A stretch of DNA of 28,197 nucleotides from an uncultured Clostridia bacterium (GCA_937895705.1 CALBKM010000016.1:1-28197), one strand, 5' to 3'; counted from the first letter of the stretch, positions 1 to 7,052 are shown. Numbers and translations: made by a program. The notes: a model not told the origin generated them from the letters alone.

Positions 1-17
1 AAAAGCAAGAGGTTATT

Positions 18-881
18 ATGGATAAGAAAGCATTTATAAAATATTTGTCAGCATTATTGCTGTTTGGTTTAAATGGTATTGTGGCAAGTAATATTGCTTT
101 AAGCAGTTATGAAATTGTATTTTTACGAACGCTTATTGGAAGCGTTCTTTTAATGACTTTATTCCTTGTCGGCAAAGGGAGATTTCACATTATTACATAC
201 AGAAAAGATACTGTGTATATCGTTTTGTCTGGAATTACAATGGGAACAAGTTGGATGTTTTTATATGAAGCTTATCAACAGATAGGTGTAAGTATGGCAT
301 CACTTTTGTATTATTGTGGTCCGGTAATAGTAATGATTTTATCCCCTTTGATTTTTAGGGAGAAACTTACAGCACCTAAGATAATTGGATTTTTACTTGT
401 TCTTATAGGCATTTATTTTGTTAATGGGAATGCGGTTACTGAAGGTAGCAATACATGGGGAATTATTTGTGGTGCTATGTCAGCAGTTATGTACTTTTTT
501 ATGGTTACTCTGAATAAGCAGTCTAAGAATATTACAGGCATGGAAAATTCTGTAATACAGCTATTGGTAAGTTTCTTAACGGTTGCAGTATTTGTCGGTT
601 TCAAACAAGGCTTTGTTATCAACATACCTTCTGATGATTGGCATTGGATTTTGATATTGGGTATCTTAAATACTGGGATTGGATGTTATTTATATTTTTC
701 ACCACTTACTAAATTGCCGGTTCAAACTGTAGCTGTATGTGGTTATCTTGAACCATTATCGGCAGTTATATTTGCATCAATTTTACTTGGCGAGAAGATG
801 AGCATTGTTCAAATTATAGGTGCAGTGTGCATCATTGGTGGGGCAATGATTGGTGAATTGGTAAAAATAAAGAAGTCGTGA
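18..881 (+). CDS. EamA/DMT-family membrane permease
   Basis: A 287-residue integral membrane protein of the drug/metabolite transporter superfamily. The sequence shows about ten hydrophobic segments in two similar halves (roughly residues 5–137 and 147–283), the two-EamA-domain layout of this family. The second half holds a conserved-looking GYLEPLSAVIFASILLGEK stretch, typical of the ninth/tenth helices. Family members export amino acids, metabolites or drugs; the substrate cannot be read from sequence. The ATG follows an agagg Shine-Dalgarno at a good distance. Base composition is odd: 17 of 60 bases in 61–120 are G or C, against 39 of 60 in 22201–22260 inside mfd, and codons are A/T-ending. 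That suggests recent acquisition. No partner gene is visible; the window starts just upstream. Confidence 0.88.
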   Translation: MDKKAFIKYLSALLLFGLNGIVASNIALSSYEIVFLRTLIGSVLLMTLFLVGKGRFHIITYRKDTVYIVLSGITMGTSWMFLYEAYQQIGVSMASLLYYCGPVIVMILSPLIFREKLTAPKIIGFLLVLIGIYFVNGNAVTEGSNTWGIICGAMSAVMYFFMVTLNKQSKNITGMENSVIQLLVSFLTVAVFVGFKQGFVINIPSDDWHWILILGILNTGIGCYLYFSPLTKLPVQTVAVCGYLEPLSAVIFASILLGEKMSIVQIIGAVCIIGGAMIGELVKIKKS

Positions 882-1170
882 AATTTCAGTTTGCGCGAGA
901 ACTGTAACAATGGTCTTGCCCTGGTGTTCCTAATCGGATACGGAGGTAAGACCTTTCATTTTTGCTCATTTGCAGACGATATATTTCGCATTTTACCATG
1001 ACAAAAGTGAAATTCTGCATTTGCAATGGTAAAAAGTACAAAAGGTCATATTTTTTTACCATGAGAAAAGCGTTTTTACGAATTTTAATGGTAAAACAGG
1101 TCAAGGGTGTCGCGAGGAAAATTGCGTCCCCTTTTTTGTTGCCCTTATGGACGTTTCCCAAGAGCAACAG
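882..1170. other. Gene-free, AT-rich flank with paired inverted repeats
   Basis: I see no credible gene here; the open frames on both strands are short and resemble nothing known to me. The stretch carries two neighbouring inverted repeats with the same arms: ttttaccat at 991–999 with atggtaaaa at 1026–1034, and ttttaccat at 1054–1062 with atggtaaaa at 1088–1096. A further inverted repeat pairs 1128–1142 with 1164–1178. Composition changes from AT-rich to the window norm around 1100, so this looks like the edge of the segment carrying the EamA gene. Confidence 0.6.
991..1096. repeat. Two tandem inverted repeats with shared ttttaccat arms
   Basis: The arms ttttaccat/atggtaaaa occur twice, spanning 44 bp (991–1034) and 43 bp (1054–1096). 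The left arms continue alike (ttttaccatgacaaaagtg versus ttttaccatgagaaaagcg), so the two units are diverged copies of one element. The function is unknown: a repressor operator pair, a remnant of a mobile element end, or a short repeat family are all possible. Confidence 0.55.
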
Positions 1171-1206
1171 AAAAGGGGCATCGCACCTACATGCGACGCC
1201 CCTTAG
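1171..1206 (-). terminator. Rho-independent terminator of the GH43 gene
   Basis: Read on the minus strand, an 11-bp stem with one mismatch (1192–1202 with 1175–1185, hexanucleotide loop) is followed by TTTTCTGTT. It begins about 15 bp after the GH43 stop codon, which fits an intrinsic terminator. Confidence 0.75.
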
Positions 1207-1217
1207 TTTTTCAACTA

Positions 1218-2192
1218 TTAATCTTCGTACGGCTTCATGCACTGAATGGTGCCGTCTTCGTTGTACTTGATCTCACGGAACATGACACAACGCTGATGGT
1301 TTACACCGCCGGATAAAGAAGAATCGTGGTAGAACAAGTACCACTTATCGTTCCATTCTACGATGGAGTGGTGGGTGGTCCAACCGATAACCGGCTCTAA
1401 GATACGGCCGCGGTAAGTGAACGGACCCATCGGACTCTTGCCGGTTGCATAGCAAAGGTAATGGGTGTCACCGGTGGAGTAGGAGAAGTAGTAGGTATCC
1501 TTATACTTGTGCATCCAGGAAGCCTCGAAAAAACGTCTGTCGTGGTCGCCTGCAAGAATCGGATCGCCGTTCTCGTCTACAATCTTAATCTCCTGAAGCG
1601 GAGCCTTGAAACCGAGTAAATCATCGGTCATCTCGGCTGCAAGAGGTCCCAAAGCCGGACCGTCTTCTGCCGGTTCTACGAAATTTTCGGTATATTCACC
1701 GGTCTGCCACTTCTCGAGCTGACCGCCCCAAAGACCGCCGACGTACATATAAGCCTTTCCGTCGTCGTCGATGAGAACCGCCGGATCGATACTCTTACTG
1801 CCTTCGATGTAGTTCGGTTCCGGAGTGAACGGGCCGGTCGGGCTGTCGCTGGTAGCAACACCGATACGGAAGATGCCGTCCTTATCCTTTGCCGGGAAGA
1901 ACAGGTAGTACTTGCCGTTTTTGTAAGCGGCATCCGGAGCCCACATCTGATGGCTTACCCACGGAACGTCCTTCTCGTGAAGAGCTTCGCCGTTGTCAAC
2001 GCACGGAGCATCTAAGGAATCCATGGAAAGGATGTGATAGTCCTCCATCTGGTACTGATCGCCGTTGTCATCGTCCGGGCAATCCAAAGCCACGTCATGA
2101 GACGGGTAAATATACAGCTTGCCGTTGAATACATGTGCGGACGGGTCAGCAGTATAGATATGTGTAACTAAAGGTTTTTTCTGTTCTGCCAT
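1218..2192 (-). CDS. Glycoside hydrolase family 43 (arabinofuranosidase/xylosidase type)
   Basis: A 324-residue single-domain enzyme of the five-bladed beta-propeller family GH43, whose members remove arabinose or xylose from plant hemicellulose or arabinan oligosaccharides by an inverting mechanism. The three expected acidic residues are in place: D16 in TADPSAHVF (general base), D136 in SIDPAVLIDDDG (pKa modulator) and E223 in FFEASWMHKY (general acid). Repeating YYLFF, YYFSY and WYLFY strands mark the propeller blades. There is no signal peptide or binding module, so it should work in the cytoplasm on imported oligosaccharides. The ATG follows a gcgagga site. The gene stands alone with its own promoter and terminator. 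Exact substrate and subfamily cannot be fixed by eye. Confidence 0.9.
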   Translation of the reverse strand: MAEQKKPLVTHIYTADPSAHVFNGKLYIYPSHDVALDCPDDDNGDQYQMEDYHILSMDSLDAPCVDNGEALHEKDVPWVSHQMWAPDAAYKNGKYYLFFPAKDKDGIFRIGVATSDSPTGPFTPEPNYIEGSKSIDPAVLIDDDGKAYMYVGGLWGGQLEKWQTGEYTENFVEPAEDGPALGPLAAEMTDDLLGFKAPLQEIKIVDENGDPILAGDHDRRFFEASWMHKYKDTYYFSYSTGDTHYLCYATGKSPMGPFTYRGRILEPVIGWTTHHSIVEWNDKWYLFYHDSSLSGGVNHQRCVMFREIKYNEDGTIQCMKPYED

Positions 2193-2226
2193 AATTTTTC
2201 CTCGCTTTCACTATAAATTTACTATA

Positions 2227-2255
2227 ACTTTACATTGTTTTTGTGAACTTGTCAA
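2227..2255 (-). promoter_or_regulatory. Sigma-A promoter of the GH43 gene
   Basis: On the minus strand TTGACA (2255–2250) is followed after 17 bp by TAAAGT (2232–2227), 35 bp before the ATG. The −35 is perfect and the −10 is fair. No clear sugar-regulator operator was seen around it. Confidence 0.6.
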
Positions 2256-2388
2256 GAAAAATTGCCATATTTAGGAGGCTAAGAGCATAATTTCTTTGAT
2301 TTGTGAGAATGCATGTCTAAAAAACGGTACTATCATAAAAAAACTTGTGCAAGTTCTACAGAAAGGAAGGTTTTTGTAAAGGGAGATA

Positions 2389-2417
2389 TTGACAAAATGA
2401 CGAAAAAAAGGTAGAAT
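2389..2417 (+). promoter_or_regulatory. Sigma-A promoter of the secreted-protein operon
   Basis: TTGACA (2389–2394), a 17-bp spacer and TAGAAT (2412–2417) form a near-consensus promoter. Transcription should start near 2424, leaving a 5' leader of about 145 nt before the start codon at 2569. Confidence 0.8.
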
Positions 2418-2431
2418 TATTACTGTATATG

Positions 2432-2531
2432 TGTAAGGTTGAGGTACTATACCCTTTCTTAACCAAAGAGGCGGTATACTCCGAATTAAAACGGGTCGGA
2501 GAAGAGGCCTTACAGCCCTTGGAGAGGGGCT
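2432..2531 (+). ncRNA. Structured leader RNA, three-way junction (riboswitch-like)
   Basis: By hand folding, a perfect 7-bp closing stem (TGTAAGG 2432–2438 with CCTTACA 2508–2514) encloses two hairpins set directly end to end. P2 is 2448–2453 with 2473–2478 and extends by 2454–2457 with 2465–2468. P3 is CTCCGA 2479–2484 with TCGGAG 2496–2501. A fourth hairpin, AGCCC 2514–2518 with GGGCT 2527–2531, follows at once and shares one base with the closing stem. No U-run follows, so control, if any, would be over translation or RNA stability. It matches no riboswitch class I can recall: I looked for c-di-GMP-I, purine and preQ1 signatures and found none. Confidence 0.5.
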
Positions 2532-2568
2532 TAAACTACTACTAATACGAGAAAAACGAGGAGAAGCA

Positions 2569-3975
2569 ATGAGAAACAGAAAAAGAACCGTAAAAGCGAT
2601 TCTTGTCGCAGTGCTTGCACTTGCGATGGGCGTGACGACTCTGTTCTCCGGCGTAGGTGAGACTTACGCTGCGGGCAGCGCAAAGCTGAACAAGACGAGT
2701 CGTAACATTTTGACCAGACATACGTATGACTTTGATGTTACCGGTGTGTCTAAGGATGCTGTGATTACCTGGAAGAGCAGCAATGAAAAGGTAGCAACCG
2801 TAGATAAGGACGGTGTTGTTACCGGTATTACCAAGGGTGAAGCGAAAATTACCTGTACCGTTGTAGACGGAGGAGAGACCCAGAAGCTTACCGCAACGGT
2901 TAAGATTCGTAAGCCGGCAGTTAAGATTGTAATCAGAAATCCGATTGCCGAGCTGGAGTACGGAAAGCAGTACGATTTAAATCGTAAGCTTACCCCGTCC
3001 ACCTCCAATGACGTGACTACCTGGAAGTCCAGTGATAAGTCCGTAGCAACCGTAGATAAGAACGGTGTTGTTACCGCTAAGAAGGAAGGTACGGTGACCA
3101 TTACCGCCACCACCATGAGCGGAAAGACCGACTCCGTAACGATTAAAGTATACGGTGGACCGGAGGCAACTCCGACTCCGAAGCCGACGACCGCTCCGAA
3201 GCCGACCACTGCTCCGAAGCCGACCACCGCTCCGAAGCCGCAGGATACTAAGAAGATCGAACTCGTTCCGTTGCAGGCAGAAGGAGTAACCGTTAGCGGT
3301 AACAAGGCAACTATCGAGCCGCAGTATAAGTCTGCTATTTACAATATTCCGGGCAGCGTGAACGGAAGCAATATTGCAGCGGTAAAAGTTGTATTCAGCA
3401 GTGATCAGCAGATTGCGATTAAGGTTAAGGATGCAGCAGGCGGAGATCTTGCTCTTGATTATCCGAACTGGGGCGTAACTTCCATGACGAAGACTACTGT
3501 GAACTATAATCTTTCGGAAGGTAAGGCAACCCAGGTTGAATTCATGTCTCTTGACAATAAGGTAAATATTGAGGTAGAGTCCATTGAGTTTGTTATGAAG
3601 AATTCCGGCGGCGCTTCCGAGAAGCTTCCGATTGACCTTGTTGCATTACAGACGGAGGGCGTAACCGTAAGCGGAAGCAAGGCAACCATCGAGCCGCAGT
3701 ACAAGTCCGCACTCTATAACCTTCCGGACAGCGTGGACGGAAGTAAGATTGCATCCGTAAAGGTTGTATTCAGCAGTGACCAGCAGATTGCGATTAAGGT
3801 TAAGGATACGGCGGGTGGAGATTTGGCCCTCGATTATCCGAATTACGGAGTATCTTCCATGACGAAGACTACTGTAAATTATGCAGTAAGCGGTATCGTA
3901 TCTCAGGTTGAGTTCATGTCTCTTGACAACAAGGTAAATATTGAGGTTGAGTCCATCGAGTTTACCTACAAATAA
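2569..3975 (+). CDS. Secreted protein with two Big_2 Ig-like domains and two repeat modules
   Basis: A 468-residue exported protein. Residues 1–35 form a signal peptide with a basic start, a hydrophobic core and cleavage near YAAG. Two bacterial Ig-like (Big_2) domains follow (about 36–114 and 115–195), each with the family signature of a WKSS strand then VATVDKxGVVT. A Pro-Thr-Lys linker (196–227) contains three perfect PKPTTA-type repeats. Two copies of an unrecognised beta-rich module end the protein (229–344 and 354–467); each begins with L(V)xLQxEGVTVSG and ends with KVNIEVESIEF. There is no LPXTG, SLH or choline-binding anchor, so it is either released or held by non-covalent glycan binding. 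The next gene, 66 bp on, carries three more copies of the module. Function unknown; a carbohydrate-binding or adhesive role is inference. ATG is preceded by gaggag. Confidence 0.85.
   Translation: MRNRKRTVKAILVAVLALAMGVTTLFSGVGETYAAGSAKLNKTSRNILTRHTYDFDVTGVSKDAVITWKSSNEKVATVDKDGVVTGITKGEAKITCTVVDGGETQKLTATVKIRKPAVKIVIRNPIAELEYGKQYDLNRKLTPSTSNDVTTWKSSDKSVATVDKNGVVTAKKEGTVTITATTMSGKTDSVTIKVYGGPEATPTPKPTTAPKPTTAPKPTTAPKPQDTKKIELVPLQAEGVTVSGNKATIEPQYKSAIYNIPGSVNGSNIAAVKVVFSSDQQIAIKVKDAAGGDLALDYPNWGVTSMTKTTVNYNLSEGKATQVEFMSLDNKVNIEVESIEFVMKNSGGASEKLPIDLVALQTEGVTVSGSKATIEPQYKSALYNLPDSVDGSKIASVKVVFSSDQQIAIKVKDTAGGDLALDYPNYGVSSMTKTTVNYAVSGIVSQVEFMSLDNKVNIEVESIEFTYK
3181..3240 (+). repeat. 18-bp tandem repeat encoding the PT linker
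   Basis: Three near-identical 18-bp units plus six bases code for KPTTAP repeats in the linker between the Ig-like domains and the first C-terminal module. Such tracts can change copy number by slippage or recombination. Confidence 0.8.
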
Positions 3976-4007
3976 GAGATAACGGATACAGATTACATAT
4001 TGTGAGA

Positions 4008-4026
4008 GTCGGACGACAGGTCCGAC
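4008..4026 (+). promoter_or_regulatory. Intercistronic hairpin before the second secreted-protein gene
   Basis: GTCGGAC (4008–4014) and GTCCGAC (4020–4026) make a perfect 7-bp stem with a 5-nt loop. It has no U-run, so it is not a terminator. It ends a few bases before the aaaggag Shine-Dalgarno and could tune translation or mark an RNA processing site between the two genes. Confidence 0.5.
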
Positions 4027-4041
4027 AAGGAAAGGAGAACT

Positions 4042-6366
4042 ATGAAGAAGTTTGGTTTGAAAGCAATCGCCGGCGGTTTGGCCCTGATGCTTGCGGCAAG
4101 TCTTGTAGTTCCTGCAACCGCAGCGGCAGAAGAGAACGTGCTGTTGACCACTGCGGCAGAGAACGTGCTTGTGATTACGCAGGACATGGTAGACGAAGAC
4201 GGTGAGTTTGTACTCAGCGGAGAGAATTTTGATAAAGTTGTTTTACCGAACGATGTAGAGATTGATGGTTTGTACATTGATAATTGTGAAATCGGTGAAT
4301 TTACCTTAGAAGGCGGTAACGACCCGGCTGTAGAGCTTTGGGATGTTAAGATTGATAATGTACTGGTTACTCCGCCGACTTTAATTGATGAGAATGAAGC
4401 GATTACTCAGTACCTGGATCTTATGAAGGGTAAGGAGAGTACCAAGGAGTTTGATATCACTGGGTTCTTTAAGGATGTTCAGAACACTAACAAGCGTTTA
4501 AGCTCCATGGTTCCGAAGCTCAGCTTAAAGGGTGCGGACATGCCGCTCAGTGAGCAGACCATCGGTGCAATTAAGCTTGCGGGAAATGTCAATATCGACC
4601 TCGGCGAAGGCAAGCTTCCGGGTGAATTGACCGTAGCGTTTAAGTCCGCTCAGGAGAAGATGGATGTTACCATCGCAAATTACGAAGGCAGCCTGAACGT
4701 GTTCCAGAGCTCCACGGAAGGTTCCCAGTTCGGTATCGTTAATGTTAAGCTTAAGAATTGTAAGCTTGGTAATGTAAACGTAAATTCCGACGGTAACGCA
4801 AACGTTGCGCTTCGTTCCGCGGATTCCACTATTGTAAAGGTTAACTACAATGCAAGAAATGAGGGTGCGGGAGTTCTTACCCTTGCAACCCCGGCAGATA
4901 TTGTAAATGTTGAGCCGACTGCAGTGAATGCGACTGTAAAGTTAATTTCCCCGATTGTAAATGCTGATATTAAGGGTGAAAGAATTGACTTAAATGTTGG
5001 TCCGAAGGCATCTGTTCAGAATGTAACCGTAGCCGGTGCAAATAACCGTGTAACCGGAAGCGGCTCTGTAAAGGAATGTGTCATTCCGGAAGGCCATACC
5101 GCATCCATCGAAGTTGTAGGTGCTAAGGTAGACGGTGACAACGTTTATGCTCCGAGAATTTCCGTGCCGGCAGTTGAGAAGCCGGAGAAGGTGGAAGAGC
5201 CGTCGGATGTTGAGTTGGTTCCGATGCAGCCGGAAACTGTAACCGTTAACGGAAACAAGGCTACGATTACGGCGCAGTACCAGACCGCAATCTACTATGT
5301 TCCGGATGAAATCAAGGACAAGGTTGCATCTGTGAAGATTACGGTGAGCAGTGATGATCAGTTATGTATTAAGGTTATGTCCGCAGATGGTTCCACTATC
5401 CTGAATGACCTTAGTGGTTATGGCGGAGATTTCTTCAATGACGGCGTAACCGGTATGACAAAGGCAACTAAGACTTATAGAGTGAGCGAGCCGATTTCCG
5501 AATTACACTTTATGTCTTGTAAAGACGGCAAAACATTAAATATAACGGTTCATGATATTGAATTTACCGAAGCAAGCGAAGGCGGCGACGAAGAGCAGTC
5601 CGATATTGTTTTGGAAGCTTTATATGGAGATCCTGCGGTTGAAATCGATGGGAATCAAGCAGTTATTACCGGAGAGTACAAGACGGCATATTATACGGTA
5701 CCGGAAGAAATCAAGGATAAGGTTACTTCTGTGGATATTGAAGTAAGCAGTGATGCTCAGATTTGCGTTAAGGTGATGGCGGCTGATGGTACGACTGTGC
5801 TTAATGATCTTAGCGGTTATGGTGGAGATTTCTTCAATGACAACGTAAGCGGTATGACAAAGGCAACCAAGACTTATACTGTAGAAGTACCGATTTCCAG
5901 GATTGACTTTATGTCTGCGAAGGATACAACCATTAATATAACTGTTCATAGTATTGAATTTGCTACGGCTGCTGGCGACGATGACGAACAGTTCGATATT
6001 GAGTTAAAGGCGTTATATAATGACCCGGCAGTGGTAATTGATGGTAATGAGGCGGTTATTACCGGAGAGTATAAGACGGCATATTATACGGTGCCGGAAG
6101 AAGTGAAAGACAACGTGGCATCTGTTAATATTGAGGTGAGCAGTGATGCACAGATATGTATTAAGGTGATGGCTGCCGATGGGTCAACGGTACTCAATGA
6201 CCTTAGCGGTTATGGCGGAGATTTCCTTAATGATAATGTGAGTGGTATGACAAAAGCAACAAAGTCTTACACGGTGGATCAATCGATTTCCAGAATTGAT
6301 TTTATGTCCGCAAAAGATACTACAATCAATATAACTGTTCACGATATTGAGTTTGATTTGAAATAG
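4042..6366 (+). CDS. Secreted protein: solenoid-like N-terminus plus three repeat modules
   Basis: A 774-residue exported protein. Residues 1–29 are a signal peptide ending in ATAAAEE. Residues about 55–110 and 175–370 are runs of short alternating hydrophobic strands rich in Asn, Val, Asp and Gly (for example NVNVNSDGNANVALRSADS), which read like a right-handed beta-solenoid; this is inference from pattern only. Three modules follow at 389–509, 521–640 and 652–772, homologous to the two in the preceding gene. They share a VSSDxQxCIKVM strand, an LNDLSGYGGDFxND loop, GMTKATK and a closing NITVHxIEF. The second and third copies are nearly identical, even at DNA level, so they arose by recent duplication. 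No wall anchor is seen. It sits 66 bp after the first module gene with only a hairpin between, so they are probably co-transcribed. Function unknown. Confidence 0.85.
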   Translation: MKKFGLKAIAGGLALMLAASLVVPATAAAEENVLLTTAAENVLVITQDMVDEDGEFVLSGENFDKVVLPNDVEIDGLYIDNCEIGEFTLEGGNDPAVELWDVKIDNVLVTPPTLIDENEAITQYLDLMKGKESTKEFDITGFFKDVQNTNKRLSSMVPKLSLKGADMPLSEQTIGAIKLAGNVNIDLGEGKLPGELTVAFKSAQEKMDVTIANYEGSLNVFQSSTEGSQFGIVNVKLKNCKLGNVNVNSDGNANVALRSADSTIVKVNYNARNEGAGVLTLATPADIVNVEPTAVNATVKLISPIVNADIKGERIDLNVGPKASVQNVTVAGANNRVTGSGSVKECVIPEGHTASIEVVGAKVDGDNVYAPRISVPAVEKPEKVEEPSDVELVPMQPETVTVNGNKATITAQYQTAIYYVPDEIKDKVASVKITVSSDDQLCIKVMSADGSTILNDLSGYGGDFFNDGVTGMTKATKTYRVSEPISELHFMSCKDGKTLNITVHDIEFTEASEGGDEEQSDIVLEALYGDPAVEIDGNQAVITGEYKTAYYTVPEEIKDKVTSVDIEVSSDAQICVKVMAADGTTVLNDLSGYGGDFFNDNVSGMTKATKTYTVEVPISRIDFMSAKDTTINITVHSIEFATAAGDDDEQFDIELKALYNDPAVVIDGNEAVITGEYKTAYYTVPEEVKDNVASVNIEVSSDAQICIKVMAADGSTVLNDLSGYGGDFLNDNVSGMTKATKSYTVDQSISRIDFMSAKDTTINITVHDIEFDLK

Positions 6367-6403
6367 TCGTGCATGGAACTAATTGATGTTTTAGATTAAA
6401 ACT

Positions 6404-6430
6404 AAAAAGCCCCCTCTGAGGGGGCTTTTT
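6404..6430. terminator. Bidirectional rho-independent terminator
   Basis: AAAAAGCCCCC (6404–6414) pairs perfectly with GGGGGCTTTTT (6420–6430) around a 5-nt loop. A-run and T-run on either side let it stop both the plus-strand secreted-protein operon and the convergent queT transcript. Confidence 0.92.
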
Positions 6431-6459
6431 AGGTGTTACAAAGTATAAAGAAACGTAAA

Positions 6460-6954
6460 CTACCTGAATATCTTATGTTTCTTTAACACACACAATAACA
6501 GGCCGCCGAGAATTCCGGCACTGATGACTTCACCGGCACCTACGGTTAACATCAAAAACAAAAAGGAATCCGGGACGCCGTAGGCATATTGCAGAACCAA
6601 CGGGATAATAATCATATTGGAAAGTATGGTAGGTATGGCAATCAAATACCTATGCTTTCTTAAGAGTGAGGCGCCGAGGGCACCGAGCAAAGTGGCCAGT
6701 GTGCCGAAGATGACGTCAGGTAGCGGAGCCCCTGTTAATATGTTGGCGAGAAGACAGCCTATGGTTACGCCGGGAACGGCGGCCGGAGTAAAGTAGGGGA
6801 GAACGGTTAATGCTTCGGAAAGCCGGATCTGGATAACGCCCGAGGCGATGCCGAGCATGGAAGAAATAAGTGTAAAAATAACATAGAGTGCCGCAATGAT
6901 TGCAGCGGTGGTGAGATGGCGAACGGAACGTGCGCTTTGAGTTTCTTTTTTCAT
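6460..6954 (-). CDS. queT: QueT family transporter (queuosine precursor uptake)
   Basis: A 164-residue membrane protein with about five hydrophobic helices. The segment IRLSEALTVLPYFTPAAVPG near residue 42, followed by IGCLLANILTGAPLPDVIFGTLATLLGALGA, is the hallmark of the QueT family. QueT proteins are thought to be substrate-binding (S) components of energy-coupling-factor importers for queuosine precursors such as preQ1. No ATPase or EcfT gene is adjacent, so it presumably shares a module encoded elsewhere. The call is strengthened by the preQ1-I-like riboswitch that overlaps its Shine-Dalgarno. The ATG lies 8 bp after AAGGAG. Single-gene transcription unit. Confidence 0.93.
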   Translation of the reverse strand: MKKETQSARSVRHLTTAAIIAALYVIFTLISSMLGIASGVIQIRLSEALTVLPYFTPAAVPGVTIGCLLANILTGAPLPDVIFGTLATLLGALGASLLRKHRYLIAIPTILSNMIIIPLVLQYAYGVPDSFLFLMLTVGAGEVISAGILGGLLLCVLKKHKIFR

Positions 6955-6962
6955 AATAATGG

Positions 6963-7004
6963 CTCCTTAGTTTTGTTTTATGTCAGGAGGATTTCGAACT
7001 GACA
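6963..7004 (-). promoter_or_regulatory. preQ1-I-like riboswitch controlling queT
   Basis: On the minus strand TGTCAG (7004–6999) pairs with CTGACA (6986–6981) around the loop TTCGAAATCCTC. The tail runs TAAAACAAAACTAAGGAG. In the preQ1-I class, loop pyrimidines pair with the purine end of an A-rich tail to make an H-type pseudoknot; here the loop TCCT can pair with the tail AGGA. That tail is also the Shine-Dalgarno of queT, so ligand binding would block translation. Small size, A-rich tail and gene context all agree. Confidence 0.85.
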
Positions 7005-7009
7005 ATAGG

Positions 7010-7038
7010 AGTATACAAGAAACAGAAAGAAAATGCAA
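7010..7038 (-). promoter_or_regulatory. Sigma-A promoter of queT
   Basis: Minus strand TTGCAT (7038–7033), 17-bp spacer, TATACT (7015–7010). Transcription would start only a few bases before the riboswitch stem, so nearly the whole leader is the aptamer. Confidence 0.75.
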
Positions 7039-7052
7039 GATAATTTAAAATG

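Noticed and set aside
886..1242. Minus-strand open frame of 118 codons beside the GH43 gene
   Set aside because: It runs through the GH43 terminator and the inverted repeats, has no ribosome site, and its protein looks like nothing known. Judged non-coding.
2424..2568. c-di-GMP-I riboswitch as identity of the leader RNA
   Set aside because: The conserved A/G-rich junctions and tetraloop–receptor sequences I associate with that class are absent; only the three-way shape is shared.
3181..3240. CRISPR-like short repeats
   Set aside because: The 18-bp units are contiguous without spacers and encode a Pro/Thr linker in frame.
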